Assembly: GCA_025455005.1 (NCBI GenBank)
Contig: JALONH010000026.1
Location: 1 to 37,275, forward strand
Reading direction: 5' to 3'
DNA: 37,275 bases
Source: Cytophagaceae bacterium
Lineage (GTDB): Bacteria; Bacteroidota; Bacteroidia; Cytophagales; Cytophagaceae
Made by a program: the position numbers and the translations under genes. Shown piece after piece: positions 8,131 to 16,386 of the stretch (positions are counted from its first letter, which is position 1; each line of letters opens with the position of its first letter). A model generated the notes under the pieces. That model saw only the letters and a list, made by a program, of their open reading frames with translations. It ran no database searches and had not been told where the DNA came from.

Positions 8131-10551
8131 ATGACCTGGAAAGCCTTACTCGTAACGCTATCGCTTACGTATTTTGGGTCATGGACAGAAGCTCAAGTAT
8201 GCCAACCCAACGATCCGTATGATCAATTGATCTCCGATTTCCACTCTTCTGCTGCCCGACGGCCCGACGGCTCTTGGATTGTTTGGGGAGAACGAAAACA
8301 TGCCGATGGCATTTCTAATCTTACTACTCCTACCGTTCTTTCTAAAGAAAATTATCCGGCACTTTCCGGAAACGTCCTTTTGGTAACTCTAGGGTCCAAT
8401 GATATTGATGTTACGCAACTCATTGTGTTAACCACTACCGGTTTATTTGCATCCGGAACTCCGGGCGCGGTACTTTCACCCCGATTAAAATCCAACACAG
8501 TATTTGCTCCTATTCCAGTAAATGGTTCCGCAAATGGTTTGCCTCCCGGTCTATCGCCAACGGATGTATATCGTCTTCAAGCCACACACAAATCGCTTTC
8601 TCTCCTCACTAAAAACGGCGATGTGTGGATGTTGTCTCAATTTAGTTTTATGGTAACCGCCTATGGTCCGGATTTTTCAGATACTAAATGGATTCGAATC
8701 CGTCTTACCGATAATACCCCATTACGTAACATTGTGCAGTTGCGTATTTCAACCGGTGCTTGTTTTGCAATTGATGAAAATAATCAATGGTTCACTTGGG
8801 GAAATGGAACATGGAATGGTTCGTCTCTGAGTTCAAGAGACGTAACACGGGCTACACTAATAAATAAACCAACCCAATGGACAGAAATCGAACGTCCTAA
8901 GATGATAGGCATAACCTATACGAATACTACCGAAAGAATTACCAACAGATTCGTCCATCATGTTACCTATTTCGTGCTTTCTTCCACCGGATACCTATGG
9001 GCTATGGGTTCCGATTATCATGGCACTTTAGCTAATGGCCCTTCATTTACGTTGCCTTCTCCTACTTGGCAATCGGTACGCTGGAGTAATGGTCAAGTCG
9101 TTAGCACAGCGGATTTTATATCTGTTCAAGAACACGATGCACTGTTTCAAGCAGCGGCTATTCTAACTAAAGACAAACAAGTTTTCGTTTGGGGGAACAA
9201 TTCCAATAACATGTTGGGCGCACCAACTAATATGCAATATCTTACTACACCTCAAATACCGGGCGGTTTTCAATCAACAGATAAAGCTGCTTATATAGAG
9301 GTAGGTGGACATACTATCGTTTTTGTTCGAGAAAATGCAGACAATTACTGTTATGTAGGCCATCGTATTAATGGAAGTATGGGCGATGGCTCCTTAATCG
9401 ATGCAAATGAAGCGACGTTAAACTGTAGTAATACGGCTAAGGTAGAACTATGTACCGCTTGCCCTAGAATTCGAAATAATTCCATACAAGATCATCAATC
9501 GCACTGCGCAGGAGAAACACCGCAGGCACTGACCGGAAGTATAGTCGAATTAAGTACGACCACAGTTCAGCCAAGCGTGCAATGGGTACAATCGGCTTCT
9601 GTTGCCTTTACCTCAATCAATGGTGCTAATCAGTGGAATGCATACCAACCACCACCTCTTTATAAAACGACTCGATTTAGAAGAGTGATTGGTATTCAAC
9701 AACGACCGGATTGTCCAGTAGATTCGGGTAATACGGTTACGTTAACCATTCGACCCGTACCCACTACACCGGTAATAGTTAATGCTTCCGATACTTTTTG
9801 CCAACAATTGCCCCATTCCCTTCAAGCTTCTTCTACTTCCGGATCATCATTTGAATGGTGGATGAATGGTCAACTGTACGCTACTCAATCCACATACGCT
9901 ATTCCAATTGGGAGTGCGCCTCAATCGTTGAATGTTGTAGCGCGTCGTCAAGGCTGTGTTTCGGATACGTTGCGTTATACTTGGACCCCCCGTCCTTTGC
10001 CGGTGAATCCACTAACGGGAAATATTTATTCGGCTTGTCAAGCCCGACCCATTTTACTGTCCATAGATTCTCTGCCCAACTATTCGTATCAATGGTCCTA
10101 CACGACACAAGGCATTGTGTCTACTGCTCAATCTTGGACTACAGCCTCTTTAATGTTTCCTTCGGCGGATAGTACGCTGCACAATGGCTTGTATCAACTA
10201 TTGGTAAAAGATGCATACGGTTGTTCTGCAACGTATTTTATGATGTTGGACGTAAACGACTGCAACTCTAAAGAAGTCCAACTTCCGGATGCTATTAGTC
10301 CAAACAATGATGGATTAAACGATGTGTTTTTAGTAAAAGGATTGGAGGCCTTTCCGGAAAACGAATTAATTATAGTGAATCGATGGGGCACTATTTTATT
10401 TCAAGAAAAGCCATATAAAAACAATTGGGGCGGACAAGTAAACAACGGAATTGTTCTGGCAGAAGGCTTGGCACCGGAAGGCACTTACTTTTATATATTA
10501 AAGTTAAAAGAAGATCAAGTAGTTCGTGGGAGTGTATATGTAAAACCTTAA
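8131..10551 (+). CDS. RCC1-like repeat surface protein with T9SS type B (CHU_C) sorting domain
   Basis: 806 residues. The signal peptide (1-21) ends in WTEAQ. About residues 25-430 contain RCC1-type propeller blades, recognisable as repeated units such as LSLLTKNGDVWML, CFAIDENNQWFTWGN, YFVLSSTGYLWAMGS and AAILTKDKQVFVWGN. Residues of about 450-710 are Ig/PKD-like modules. The last 89 residues (718-806) are a gliding-motility-associated type B sorting domain, with LPDAISPNNDGLNDVF, IVNRWGTILF, a GTYFYIL strand and a basic end. Proteins of this type are exported by T9SS and usually depend on a PorP/SprF partner. That partner lies 13 nt downstream, so the two genes form an operon. The ligand of the propeller is unknown. 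Confidence 0.85.
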   Translation: MTWKALLVTLSLTYFGSWTEAQVCQPNDPYDQLISDFHSSAARRPDGSWIVWGERKHADGISNLTTPTVLSKENYPALSGNVLLVTLGSNDIDVTQLIVLTTTGLFASGTPGAVLSPRLKSNTVFAPIPVNGSANGLPPGLSPTDVYRLQATHKSLSLLTKNGDVWMLSQFSFMVTAYGPDFSDTKWIRIRLTDNTPLRNIVQLRISTGACFAIDENNQWFTWGNGTWNGSSLSSRDVTRATLINKPTQWTEIERPKMIGITYTNTTERITNRFVHHVTYFVLSSTGYLWAMGSDYHGTLANGPSFTLPSPTWQSVRWSNGQVVSTADFISVQEHDALFQAAAILTKDKQVFVWGNNSNNMLGAPTNMQYLTTPQIPGGFQSTDKAAYIEVGGHTIVFVRENADNYCYVGHRINGSMGDGSLIDANEATLNCSNTAKVELCTACPRIRNNSIQDHQSHCAGETPQALTGSIVELSTTTVQPSVQWVQSASVAFTSINGANQWNAYQPPPLYKTTRFRRVIGIQQRPDCPVDSGNTVTLTIRPVPTTPVIVNASDTFCQQLPHSLQASSTSGSSFEWWMNGQLYATQSTYAIPIGSAPQSLNVVARRQGCVSDTLRYTWTPRPLPVNPLTGNIYSACQARPILLSIDSLPNYSYQWSYTTQGIVSTAQSWTTASLMFPSADSTLHNGLYQLLVKDAYGCSATYFMMLDVNDCNSKEVQLPDAISPNNDGLNDVFLVKGLEAFPENELIIVNRWGTILFQEKPYKNNWGGQVNNGIVLAEGLAPEGTYFYILKLKEDQVVRGSVYVKP

Positions 10552-10564
10552 ATCTTGAACAGTC

Positions 10565-11458
10565 ATGAAACAACTACTTTGGTTTAGTATGACCCTATGG
10601 TGTAGCATCTGCTGGGCACAACAAGAATTTAACGTACACCATTTTGTACAAAGTTATAGCTGGCGTAATCCGGCTGCTACCGGATCAAAGGGAAAGTTTT
10701 TTGCTCAAGGATTATATCGCAATCAATGGACAGGTATGGAGGGAGCGCCGGTTCTACAAGGGCTAAACCTTCAATCTTCGTTTGCCAAGAATAAAGTAGG
10801 GCTGGGATTGTTATATTGGAAAGACAATATAGGTCCTTTCCAACAGCAATTTGTGGCAATGGATATCGCGTATAAACTATTTTTCAATGAAAAGGCTTTT
10901 CTTTCTTTTGGGAGCAGAGTGGGTATGCAACAATCGCTTTTGAAGTTATCGTCATTACAAGTATGGGATGCTAACGATCCCATGTTCCAACAAAACGCCT
11001 CCACCGGTACGAAAGCTTTTTTCGGAACCGGTGTTTATTTTTCGAATAAAGCATTTCGCTTGGGCATATCCGTTCCTATGTTGCGAGAAGTCTATAGCAC
11101 CAATACGTATTCCATACAGCCGCATTTTTATGGAATGGCACAATTAAAAAAACCGGTAGGTGTCGACTGGCAGTCGTCTTCAGCTGTTCAAGTGAAACTG
11201 ACATCCTATACGCCTGTTCAAATCTGTATACAACAGATGATGATATATAAACAAAAAGTAGCAGCAGGTATTTTGTGGCGATCCAATGATGCCCTAGGGT
11301 TTAGTTTAGGAATGACTTTAGGAACAAAACTTTTACTCTCTTATGCGTACGATTGGTCATGGGCGCATACCTCCACTCTAAGCAATATTGGGTCACATGA
11401 AATCACCTTAGTTTGTATATTACCGTCTATAAAACATACCAGAACGGATTTTTGGTAA
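10565..11458 (+). CDS. PorP/SprF-family T9SS outer-membrane protein (paralogue 1)
   Basis: 297 residues with a signal peptide ending in CWAQQ. The family's conserved N-terminal block is present: a WRNPAATGSKG stretch, then LYRNQWTGMEGAPVLQGLN, followed by alternating amphipathic strands typical of a 14-strand barrel. PorP/SprF proteins work with the T9SS; SprF is needed for secretion of the type B cargo SprB. The gene lies 13 nt after an RCC1-repeat protein carrying a type B sorting domain, the usual cargo-partner arrangement, so its likely job is surface delivery or anchoring of that protein. Length is normal for the family. Repeat array R2 begins about 20 nt after its stop, with no classical terminator between. 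Confidence 0.9.
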   Translation: MKQLLWFSMTLWCSICWAQQEFNVHHFVQSYSWRNPAATGSKGKFFAQGLYRNQWTGMEGAPVLQGLNLQSSFAKNKVGLGLLYWKDNIGPFQQQFVAMDIAYKLFFNEKAFLSFGSRVGMQQSLLKLSSLQVWDANDPMFQQNASTGTKAFFGTGVYFSNKAFRLGISVPMLREVYSTNTYSIQPHFYGMAQLKKPVGVDWQSSSAVQVKLTSYTPVQICIQQMMIYKQKVAAGILWRSNDALGFSLGMTLGTKLLLSYAYDWSWAHTSTLSNIGSHEITLVCILPSIKHTRTDFW

Positions 11459-11479
11459 AAAAAGGAGCTTGATTCGTTT

Positions 11480-11859
11480 CCTCCGTGTAAAATGGGACCT
11501 CAGAGTTACACAGAGGAATCACAGAGTAGCACAGAGAAGAAGTTTGAAAAGAGCACTCCATGCAACCCTGTGATCCCTTCGCGAACCTCCGAGTACTAAT
11601 GGGACCACAGAGTTACACAGAGGAATCACAGAGTGACACAGAGAAGAAGTTTGAATAGAGCACTCCGTGAAACTCTGTGTTAACACCGTGAACCTCCGTG
11701 TACCAAAGGGACCACAGAGTAGCACTGAGGAATCACAGAGTAGCACAGAGAAGAAGTTTGAATAGAGCACACCGTGAAACTCTGTGTTAACACCGTGAAC
11801 CTCCGTGTACCAAAGGGACAACAGAGTTACACAGAGGATAAATTCGAATAAACTCCTCC
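11480..11859 (+). repeat. Palindromic CACAGAG-box array R2 (period 107)
   Basis: Four left arms starting at the GGGAC landmarks 11494, 11601, 11708 and 11815, so the period is exactly 107 bp three times. The array opens with a right-arm tail (CCTCCGTG at 11480) 21 nt after the PorP/SprF stop. It decays in the last unit, which keeps only two intact boxes before the first degenerate loop. Right arms include CTCCGTG, CTCTGTG, CACCGTG and CCCTGTG boxes. An open antisense frame across the array is an artefact of its composition. The remaining 84 nt before the nuclease-like gene (11860-11943) are A/T-rich and featureless to my eye. Confidence 0.95.
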
Positions 11860-11943
11860 ATCTTAATTGACAAATCCTTACAGGCACATTTTTTATCACA
11901 CCAATTTATAATTTCATTATATTACAAGCTTAACCAGCTAAAT

Positions 11944-12315
11944 ATGAAATGTAATGACTTAACCGGTAAAATTATCGGTTGTGCTATGGAAGTCCATAGT
12001 ATTTTAGGCCCTGGCCTCCTTGAATCTGCTTATAGAGAATGTTTATTCTATGAATTAAAGAATAAAGGATTAGCAGTAGAAAAAGAAAAAAAACTTCCTT
12101 TGATTTATAAAGAAATAAAATTAGATCATGGATATAGAATTGACTTATTAATTAATAATTCTATAGTAGTTGAATTAAAAACAGTTGACTATATAAATGA
12201 TGTACATTTAGCTCAAGTATTAACGTATCTAAAGCTAGGTAATTATAAAATAGGACTATTATTAAACTTTCACTCTTGTAGCCTTAAAAATGGGATTAAA
12301 AGAGTAATAAACTAG
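11944..12315 (+). CDS. GxxExxY family PD-(D/E)XK nuclease-like protein
   Basis: 123 residues, full length for the GxxExxY family (PDDEXK_3-like). The name motif is at residues 24-30 (G-LL-E-SA-Y). The fold's predicted catalytic residues are all present: D67 in GYRIDLLI, and E77 and K79 in VVELKT, followed by the conserved helix HLAQVLTYLKL (89-99). The gene is complete and looks potentially active. The family's biological role is not established; the fold suggests nucleic-acid cleavage. It has repeat arrays on both sides (R2 ending 84 nt upstream, R3 starting 73 nt downstream) and no gene partner. Composition is unlike the neighbours: counted over 12001-12300, GC is about 25%, against about 40% in adjoining genes. 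That points to transfer or cassette behaviour. Confidence 0.9.
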   Translation: MKCNDLTGKIIGCAMEVHSILGPGLLESAYRECLFYELKNKGLAVEKEKKLPLIYKEIKLDHGYRIDLLINNSIVVELKTVDYINDVHLAQVLTYLKLGNYKIGLLLNFHSCSLKNGIKRVIN

Positions 12316-12388
12316 ATACTATTAATAGCTAATTGGTTTGGACAATGCACTAAAATCAAATTTCACATAATTATATTGTGTGTAAATA

Positions 12389-13069
12389 GGGACCACAGAG
12401 TTACATAGAGAAGAAGTTCGAATAAAGAACTCCGTGAAACCCTGTGTTTTCCTCCGTGCACCTCAGTGTAAAAAAGGGACCACAGAGTAGCACAGAGGAA
12501 GCACAGAGTGACACAGAGAAGAAGTTCGAATAGAGTTCTCCGTGCAACCCCGTGTTAACTCCGTGCACCTCAGTGTAAAAAAGGGACCACAGAGTAGCAC
12601 AGAGGAAATCACAGAGTGACACAGAGAAGAAGTTCGAATAGAGTTCTCCGTGCAACCCCGTGTTAACTCCGTGCACCTCCGTGTACAAAAGGGACCACAG
12701 AGTAGCACAGAGGAATCACAGAGTGACACAGAGAAGAAGTTTGAATAGAGCACTCCGTGCAACCCTGTGTTAACTCCGCGAACCTCCGTGTAAAAAGGGA
12801 CCACAGAGTAGCACAGAGGAATCACAGAGTTACACAGAGAAGAAGTTTGAATAGAGCATTCCGTGCAACCCTGTGATCCCTCCGCGAACCTCCGTGTACC
12901 AAAGGGACCACAGAGTAGCACTGAGGAATCACAGAGTTACACAGAGAAGACGTTTGAATTGAGCACTCCGTGCAACCCCGTGTTAACTCCGTGCACCAAA
13001 GTGACCACAGAGTTACATAGAGGAATCACAGAGTGACACAGAGAAGAAGCACAAAAATACTTCTTCGTG
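12389..13069 (+). repeat. Palindromic CACAGAG-box array R3 (longest, 7 left arms)
   Basis: Landmarks GGGAC (or GTGAC) fall at 12389, 12476, 12583, 12691, 12797, 12904 and 13001, giving periods 87, 107, 108, 106, 107 and 97. The short units lack whole boxes: the 87-bp unit has two left-arm boxes fewer, and the 97-bp unit lacks one right-arm box. Left arms read CACAGAG-TAG-CACAGAG-GAAT-CACAGAG-TGA-CACAGAG. Right arms read CTCCGTG, CCCTGTG or CCCCGTG, CTCCGTG or CTCCGCG, then CTCCGTG or CTCAGTG, with 3/4/3 linkers. The array fills most of the 836-bp gap between the GxxExxY gene and the next gene. The 82 nt after it (13070-13151) are A/T-rich leader. Confidence 0.95.
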
Positions 13070-13151
13070 AAATAGATAAATAGGGAATAAAAATATTTAG
13101 CTTGTAAACACTATAATAATTTGTTTTATATTCAATATATAAATCAGACAT

Positions 13152-14411
13152 ATGTTTAGAGACGAAACAATATTTCATACCCTAGTTCAACAATTCAAGC
13201 AACCAGAAAACAAAGCCATCCATACTGTTTTGTCGCAATGGTTTAATACGGATCAAATACAACAGCCGAATCAAGTTTCAATAGGAGTGTTAATCAACGA
13301 TACGGATATCCCTTGGCAAAGGTGGTGGGAAAAGGAACAATCGAACATCCGTAGTTGCAGCGTTATACCCATTGCGCAATATAATACCGGAATGGAACCT
13401 AGAATAGAAAGAGCGTTAAGCGGCGGAATGCCCTATGCTTTACAAATTCAATCTCAAACTGAAAAGTATCTTTTTCTTTTACAACGAAAAACAAGTTCCA
13501 GATATGCTCTTAAACCGTACCAATGGGTTGAACTCATAAATAATCAAGTGAATCCGGCGGCTTGCTGGCATACTATAGACCGACTCATTCAAGAGCATTA
13601 TAAACTAAATAATCGACCATCCTATACAGCGGCATCTATACAAGAATATATACAACAAGAAGAAGACCTAGAGACACTTGATTTTTTACTTTCTAAACTT
13701 TTAACAGAAATACAAGTCACCTGTAGCTATGAAAATCACACTTTTATTATCCCAACGGAATTAAAAGAAACTGTATATAAATCAGATAATCCATTTTATT
13801 CAATGGCGGATATTCCAGAACCCGACTTTGATACAGGAGATAAGGAAGAAGATAAAAAAGCAAAAATTCGATATCAATTAAGTGCTTCACAATGGTATCT
13901 TAAAGAGAATCCTAATCCATGGGAATATTATTTTTTGGAATCTTTTACTTATGATGTTCATATTGAGATCTCCAAAACGTTTGATAGAGAGGGCTTGGTC
14001 AAAAGTGTACAACATTGTCTTGAATTGGCCAATAAGCATGCTCCGGGATTTTGCACCTATTTTGAAATAGCATTGTTTTTATTAAACACCCCTTTTTCCA
14101 AAAATGTATATACTGAAACAACAGGAAGTATATGGAAGGAAAAACTACTTCAAGAAAAGCCACAATTACCTTCAGATAGCGTTGCCTCTTTTTTTTCTGA
14201 ATCTTCTTATTTACCTGAAGCCTTGTGTTGTAGTGAAGAAAAGGCGCTAGGACTAGGTATTCTTCAAGCTACACAAGTATTTGGCGGCATGGGTTCATGG
14301 AATGATATTTATATTCAAGAGGATACAGAATACCAATATTATTCACAATGGAGCGACGCCTTATTTCAAGGACGCCTGGATTTGGAAAAGTATGTATTGA
14401 ATATAGAATAG
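13152..14411 (+). CDS. Unrecognised 419-residue protein in the repeat island
   Basis: I do not recognise this family. It has no signal peptide and no membrane segment, so it is probably cytoplasmic. It is rich in Gln, Glu, Trp and Tyr. A charged, low-complexity stretch near residues 225-240 (DTGDKEEDKKAK) separates an N-terminal part from a C-terminal part. The end has a distinctive block, ATQVFGGMGSWNDIYI followed by EYQYYSQWSDALFQG, of the kind that often closes small conserved domains in Bacteroidota; I cannot name it. The ATG at 13152 is the first in frame after the A/T-rich leader. The gene is isolated between arrays R3 (82 nt upstream) and R4 (starting 4 nt after its stop), so it may be cargo of the repeat island. 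Local GC falls to about 28% near 13921-13980. Confidence 0.7.
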   Translation: MFRDETIFHTLVQQFKQPENKAIHTVLSQWFNTDQIQQPNQVSIGVLINDTDIPWQRWWEKEQSNIRSCSVIPIAQYNTGMEPRIERALSGGMPYALQIQSQTEKYLFLLQRKTSSRYALKPYQWVELINNQVNPAACWHTIDRLIQEHYKLNNRPSYTAASIQEYIQQEEDLETLDFLLSKLLTEIQVTCSYENHTFIIPTELKETVYKSDNPFYSMADIPEPDFDTGDKEEDKKAKIRYQLSASQWYLKENPNPWEYYFLESFTYDVHIEISKTFDREGLVKSVQHCLELANKHAPGFCTYFEIALFLLNTPFSKNVYTETTGSIWKEKLLQEKPQLPSDSVASFFSESSYLPEALCCSEEKALGLGILQATQVFGGMGSWNDIYIQEDTEYQYYSQWSDALFQGRLDLEKYVLNIE

Positions 14412-14414
14412 TGA

Positions 14415-14777
14415 CTCCGTGTACCAAAGGGACCACAGAGTACCACAGAGGAATCACAGAGTAGCACAGAGAAAGAGTTCGAACAGAGCCCTCCGTGCAA
14501 CCCTGTGTTAACTCCGAGAACCTCCGTGTAATAAAAAGGACCACAGAGTAGCACAGAGGAACCACAAAGTTACACAGAGAAGAAGTCAAATAGAGCCCTC
14601 CGTGCAACCCTGTGTTTTCCTCCGCGAACCTCCGTGTAATAAAAAGGACCACAGAGTAGCATAGAGGAACCACAAAGTTACACAGAGAAGAAGTTTAAAT
14701 AGAGTTCTCCGTGCAACCCTGTGTTTTCCTCCGTGCACCTCAGTGTAAAAAAGGGACCACAGAGTAGCACAGAGGAA
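14415..14777 (+). repeat. Palindromic CACAGAG-box array R4 (period 108)
   Basis: Landmarks at 14429, 14537, 14645 and 14753, a constant 108-bp period. The array starts with CTCCGTG only 4 nt after the upstream stop and ends within a left arm (GCACAGAGGAA). Some left boxes read CACAAAG or CATAGAG. Right arms use CTCCGTG, CCCTGTG, a TTAA or TTTTC linker, then CTCCGAG, CTCCGCG or CTCCGTG, and a final CTCCGTG or CTCAGTG. The following 75 nt (14778-14852) lead into the porin gene; an open frame that begins inside the array at 14721 is an upstream extension of that gene and is not credible as coding. Confidence 0.95.
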
Positions 14778-14852
14778 ATTCCTACTACCACTATATCGAA
14801 CATCTCTATTTTTACCCGTATCTTTAATCGTTCATCGAGCTTTTTTCCTATC

Positions 14853-16217
14853 ATGACATACCGTTTATTTCTGTTGTTATTCTTATGTTGGAATACGTTT
14901 TCCTACGCTCAAAATAAAGTAGGCTCTTACTTCTCTTTATCTTCTTATGGCCGTTTAGGTATCAGCACCTCTTTACGTAACGAACAATATGGCGTACGAC
15001 TAAACTTACTAAATCAAGGTAGTATAGGCGGGCGACACGAAGAAAACGATTATATCGAAGTCGCCGGCACAGCGCACATTAGCCAATTGATGCAGTTGCC
15101 CCGTACAGCACCGAATATACAATTAATATTACGTTGGCAATTTTTCTCCGGATCCAATACCTTAATTTTTTCCAATACACAAAGTGTTTTAGGAGAAGCC
15201 TATATTTTGGTAGACAGTATCGCCACTAAAAAACAACGGTACTTCTCGTTGTGGATGGGGCAGCGCTATTATCGTTACCATTATTCTCCCATTACCGATT
15301 ATTTTTATTTTAATAATTCGACAGCACAGGGCGTAGGCATTGCATTCACAAAACTAAAAGTCGCGCTTCTTACAGTGGTACCTCAAAACACTCCCGGCAG
15401 TCCTTATGGGGACATATTGGCACCGGACTTTCAACGTATAATGGCTAATATTCAATACCGTATACCTTTAGCCAATCGGTCGTATCTCGATGTATTGGGA
15501 GAGGTACATTCGCATGTATTAAAAATTATAGATAGTATAGGATTCACCTACACGCCACCGGATATAGGTTGGGTGATAGGAGCGTTGTGGTATACACCCA
15601 TGTCGGAGCGCCATAGCAACAGTATCTCGTTGCGGTACGGTGCAGGAATAGCGAACGGTCCGGGAGATGACAACTGGTCCTCCAGAACCTATGTTACCTA
15701 TGGAAATCCAAACGATAAAGGATTGTATGCCGGTGCGTATGGTATCAATATAGTGGATCAGTGGAAGTATAAAGCGACAGACAAATACGAAGTGGAGGCC
15801 TATGCTATCTACCGCTACGCACAAGGAGCAGCAAAGCCTACGTATTTAGAATCGTTTACCCGTGAAAATAAAAAACAAGATGTGTCACTGGGTTTACGGC
15901 ATACTTATTTTATTAGCGATAGAGTGCACTTGTTGTCCGAGGTGCATTGGCAGACCCGTCAGTATGTAACTGCTCTGGACAGTGTAGGACAAGATAAAGC
16001 ATTAGGATGGGCACAAATGACAAAGGTAAGTATCATCCCTACGTTTGTACCTACCGGTAAACGGGACGCAGCGGCGCGTCCGCATATACGATTGGTGTAT
16101 AGTATAGCTTTTTATGATACAACAGCCCGTACCTATCAGTTATCCGATTACTTGCGCAGCCACCCCGATAAAAAGGTAGGCATGTATTTAGGTATTAAAA
16201 CGGAATGGGATTTTTAG
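14853..16217 (+). CDS. LamB/maltoporin-like outer-membrane carbohydrate porin
   Basis: 454 residues from the ATG at 14853, which directly opens the signal peptide (1-19, ending FSYAQ). An in-frame GTG at 14721 lies inside repeat array R4 and would put 44 non-signal residues in front, so it was rejected. LamB-type landmarks are visible: SYGRLGISTSL near the start, NQGSIGGRHEENDYIEV, WMGQRYYRYHYSPITDYFYF with the small-residue constriction segment after it, and a C-terminal RPHIRLVYSIAFYD strand ending in an aromatic (EWDF), typical of outer-membrane barrels. Maltoporin-type proteins are 18-strand trimeric sugar channels. No sugar enzymes, SusC/D pair or transporter lies next to it, so the substrate cannot be guessed. 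Assignment to the family is by motif memory. Confidence 0.7.
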   Translation: MTYRLFLLLFLCWNTFSYAQNKVGSYFSLSSYGRLGISTSLRNEQYGVRLNLLNQGSIGGRHEENDYIEVAGTAHISQLMQLPRTAPNIQLILRWQFFSGSNTLIFSNTQSVLGEAYILVDSIATKKQRYFSLWMGQRYYRYHYSPITDYFYFNNSTAQGVGIAFTKLKVALLTVVPQNTPGSPYGDILAPDFQRIMANIQYRIPLANRSYLDVLGEVHSHVLKIIDSIGFTYTPPDIGWVIGALWYTPMSERHSNSISLRYGAGIANGPGDDNWSSRTYVTYGNPNDKGLYAGAYGINIVDQWKYKATDKYEVEAYAIYRYAQGAAKPTYLESFTRENKKQDVSLGLRHTYFISDRVHLLSEVHWQTRQYVTALDSVGQDKALGWAQMTKVSIIPTFVPTGKRDAAARPHIRLVYSIAFYDTTARTYQLSDYLRSHPDKKVGMYLGIKTEWDF

Positions 16218-16386
16218 GTAAGAGACGCAGAAAGTATTCTACTATCCATAAAAATAATACTTAAATAAGAACCTATTTAACAATAACAAGAGGGCTGCAG
16301 CAAAAACAATTTATGTAGTATTTTTATAACAAATAATCTTTTTCAAAACTAATTTAATTTTTGTATTACGATTGAATTCATCCTTT

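Noticed and set aside
11519-11899. Minus-strand open frame of 126 codons over array R2
   Set aside because: It is repeat DNA read antisense. The 107-bp period is not a multiple of 3, so frames shift from unit to unit, and the peptide (TEVHGVNT-like, SLCHSV-like) is a known kind of spurious product. No start signal.
12401-12921. Two overlapping minus-strand open frames over array R3 (95 and 152 codons)
   Set aside because: Same repeat artefact, in two frames over the same DNA.
14269-14673. Minus-strand open frames over array R4 (134 and 62 codons)
   Set aside because: Repeat-derived and overlapping the end of the real 419-residue gene.
14721-14852. Upstream extension of the LamB-like porin from a GTG
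   Set aside because: Lies within array R4; the signal peptide begins at the ATG at 14853.
16232-16262. Inverted repeat AAGTATT / AATACTT after the porin gene as a terminator
   Set aside because: Short A/T stem with a 17-nt loop and no T-run; not convincing.
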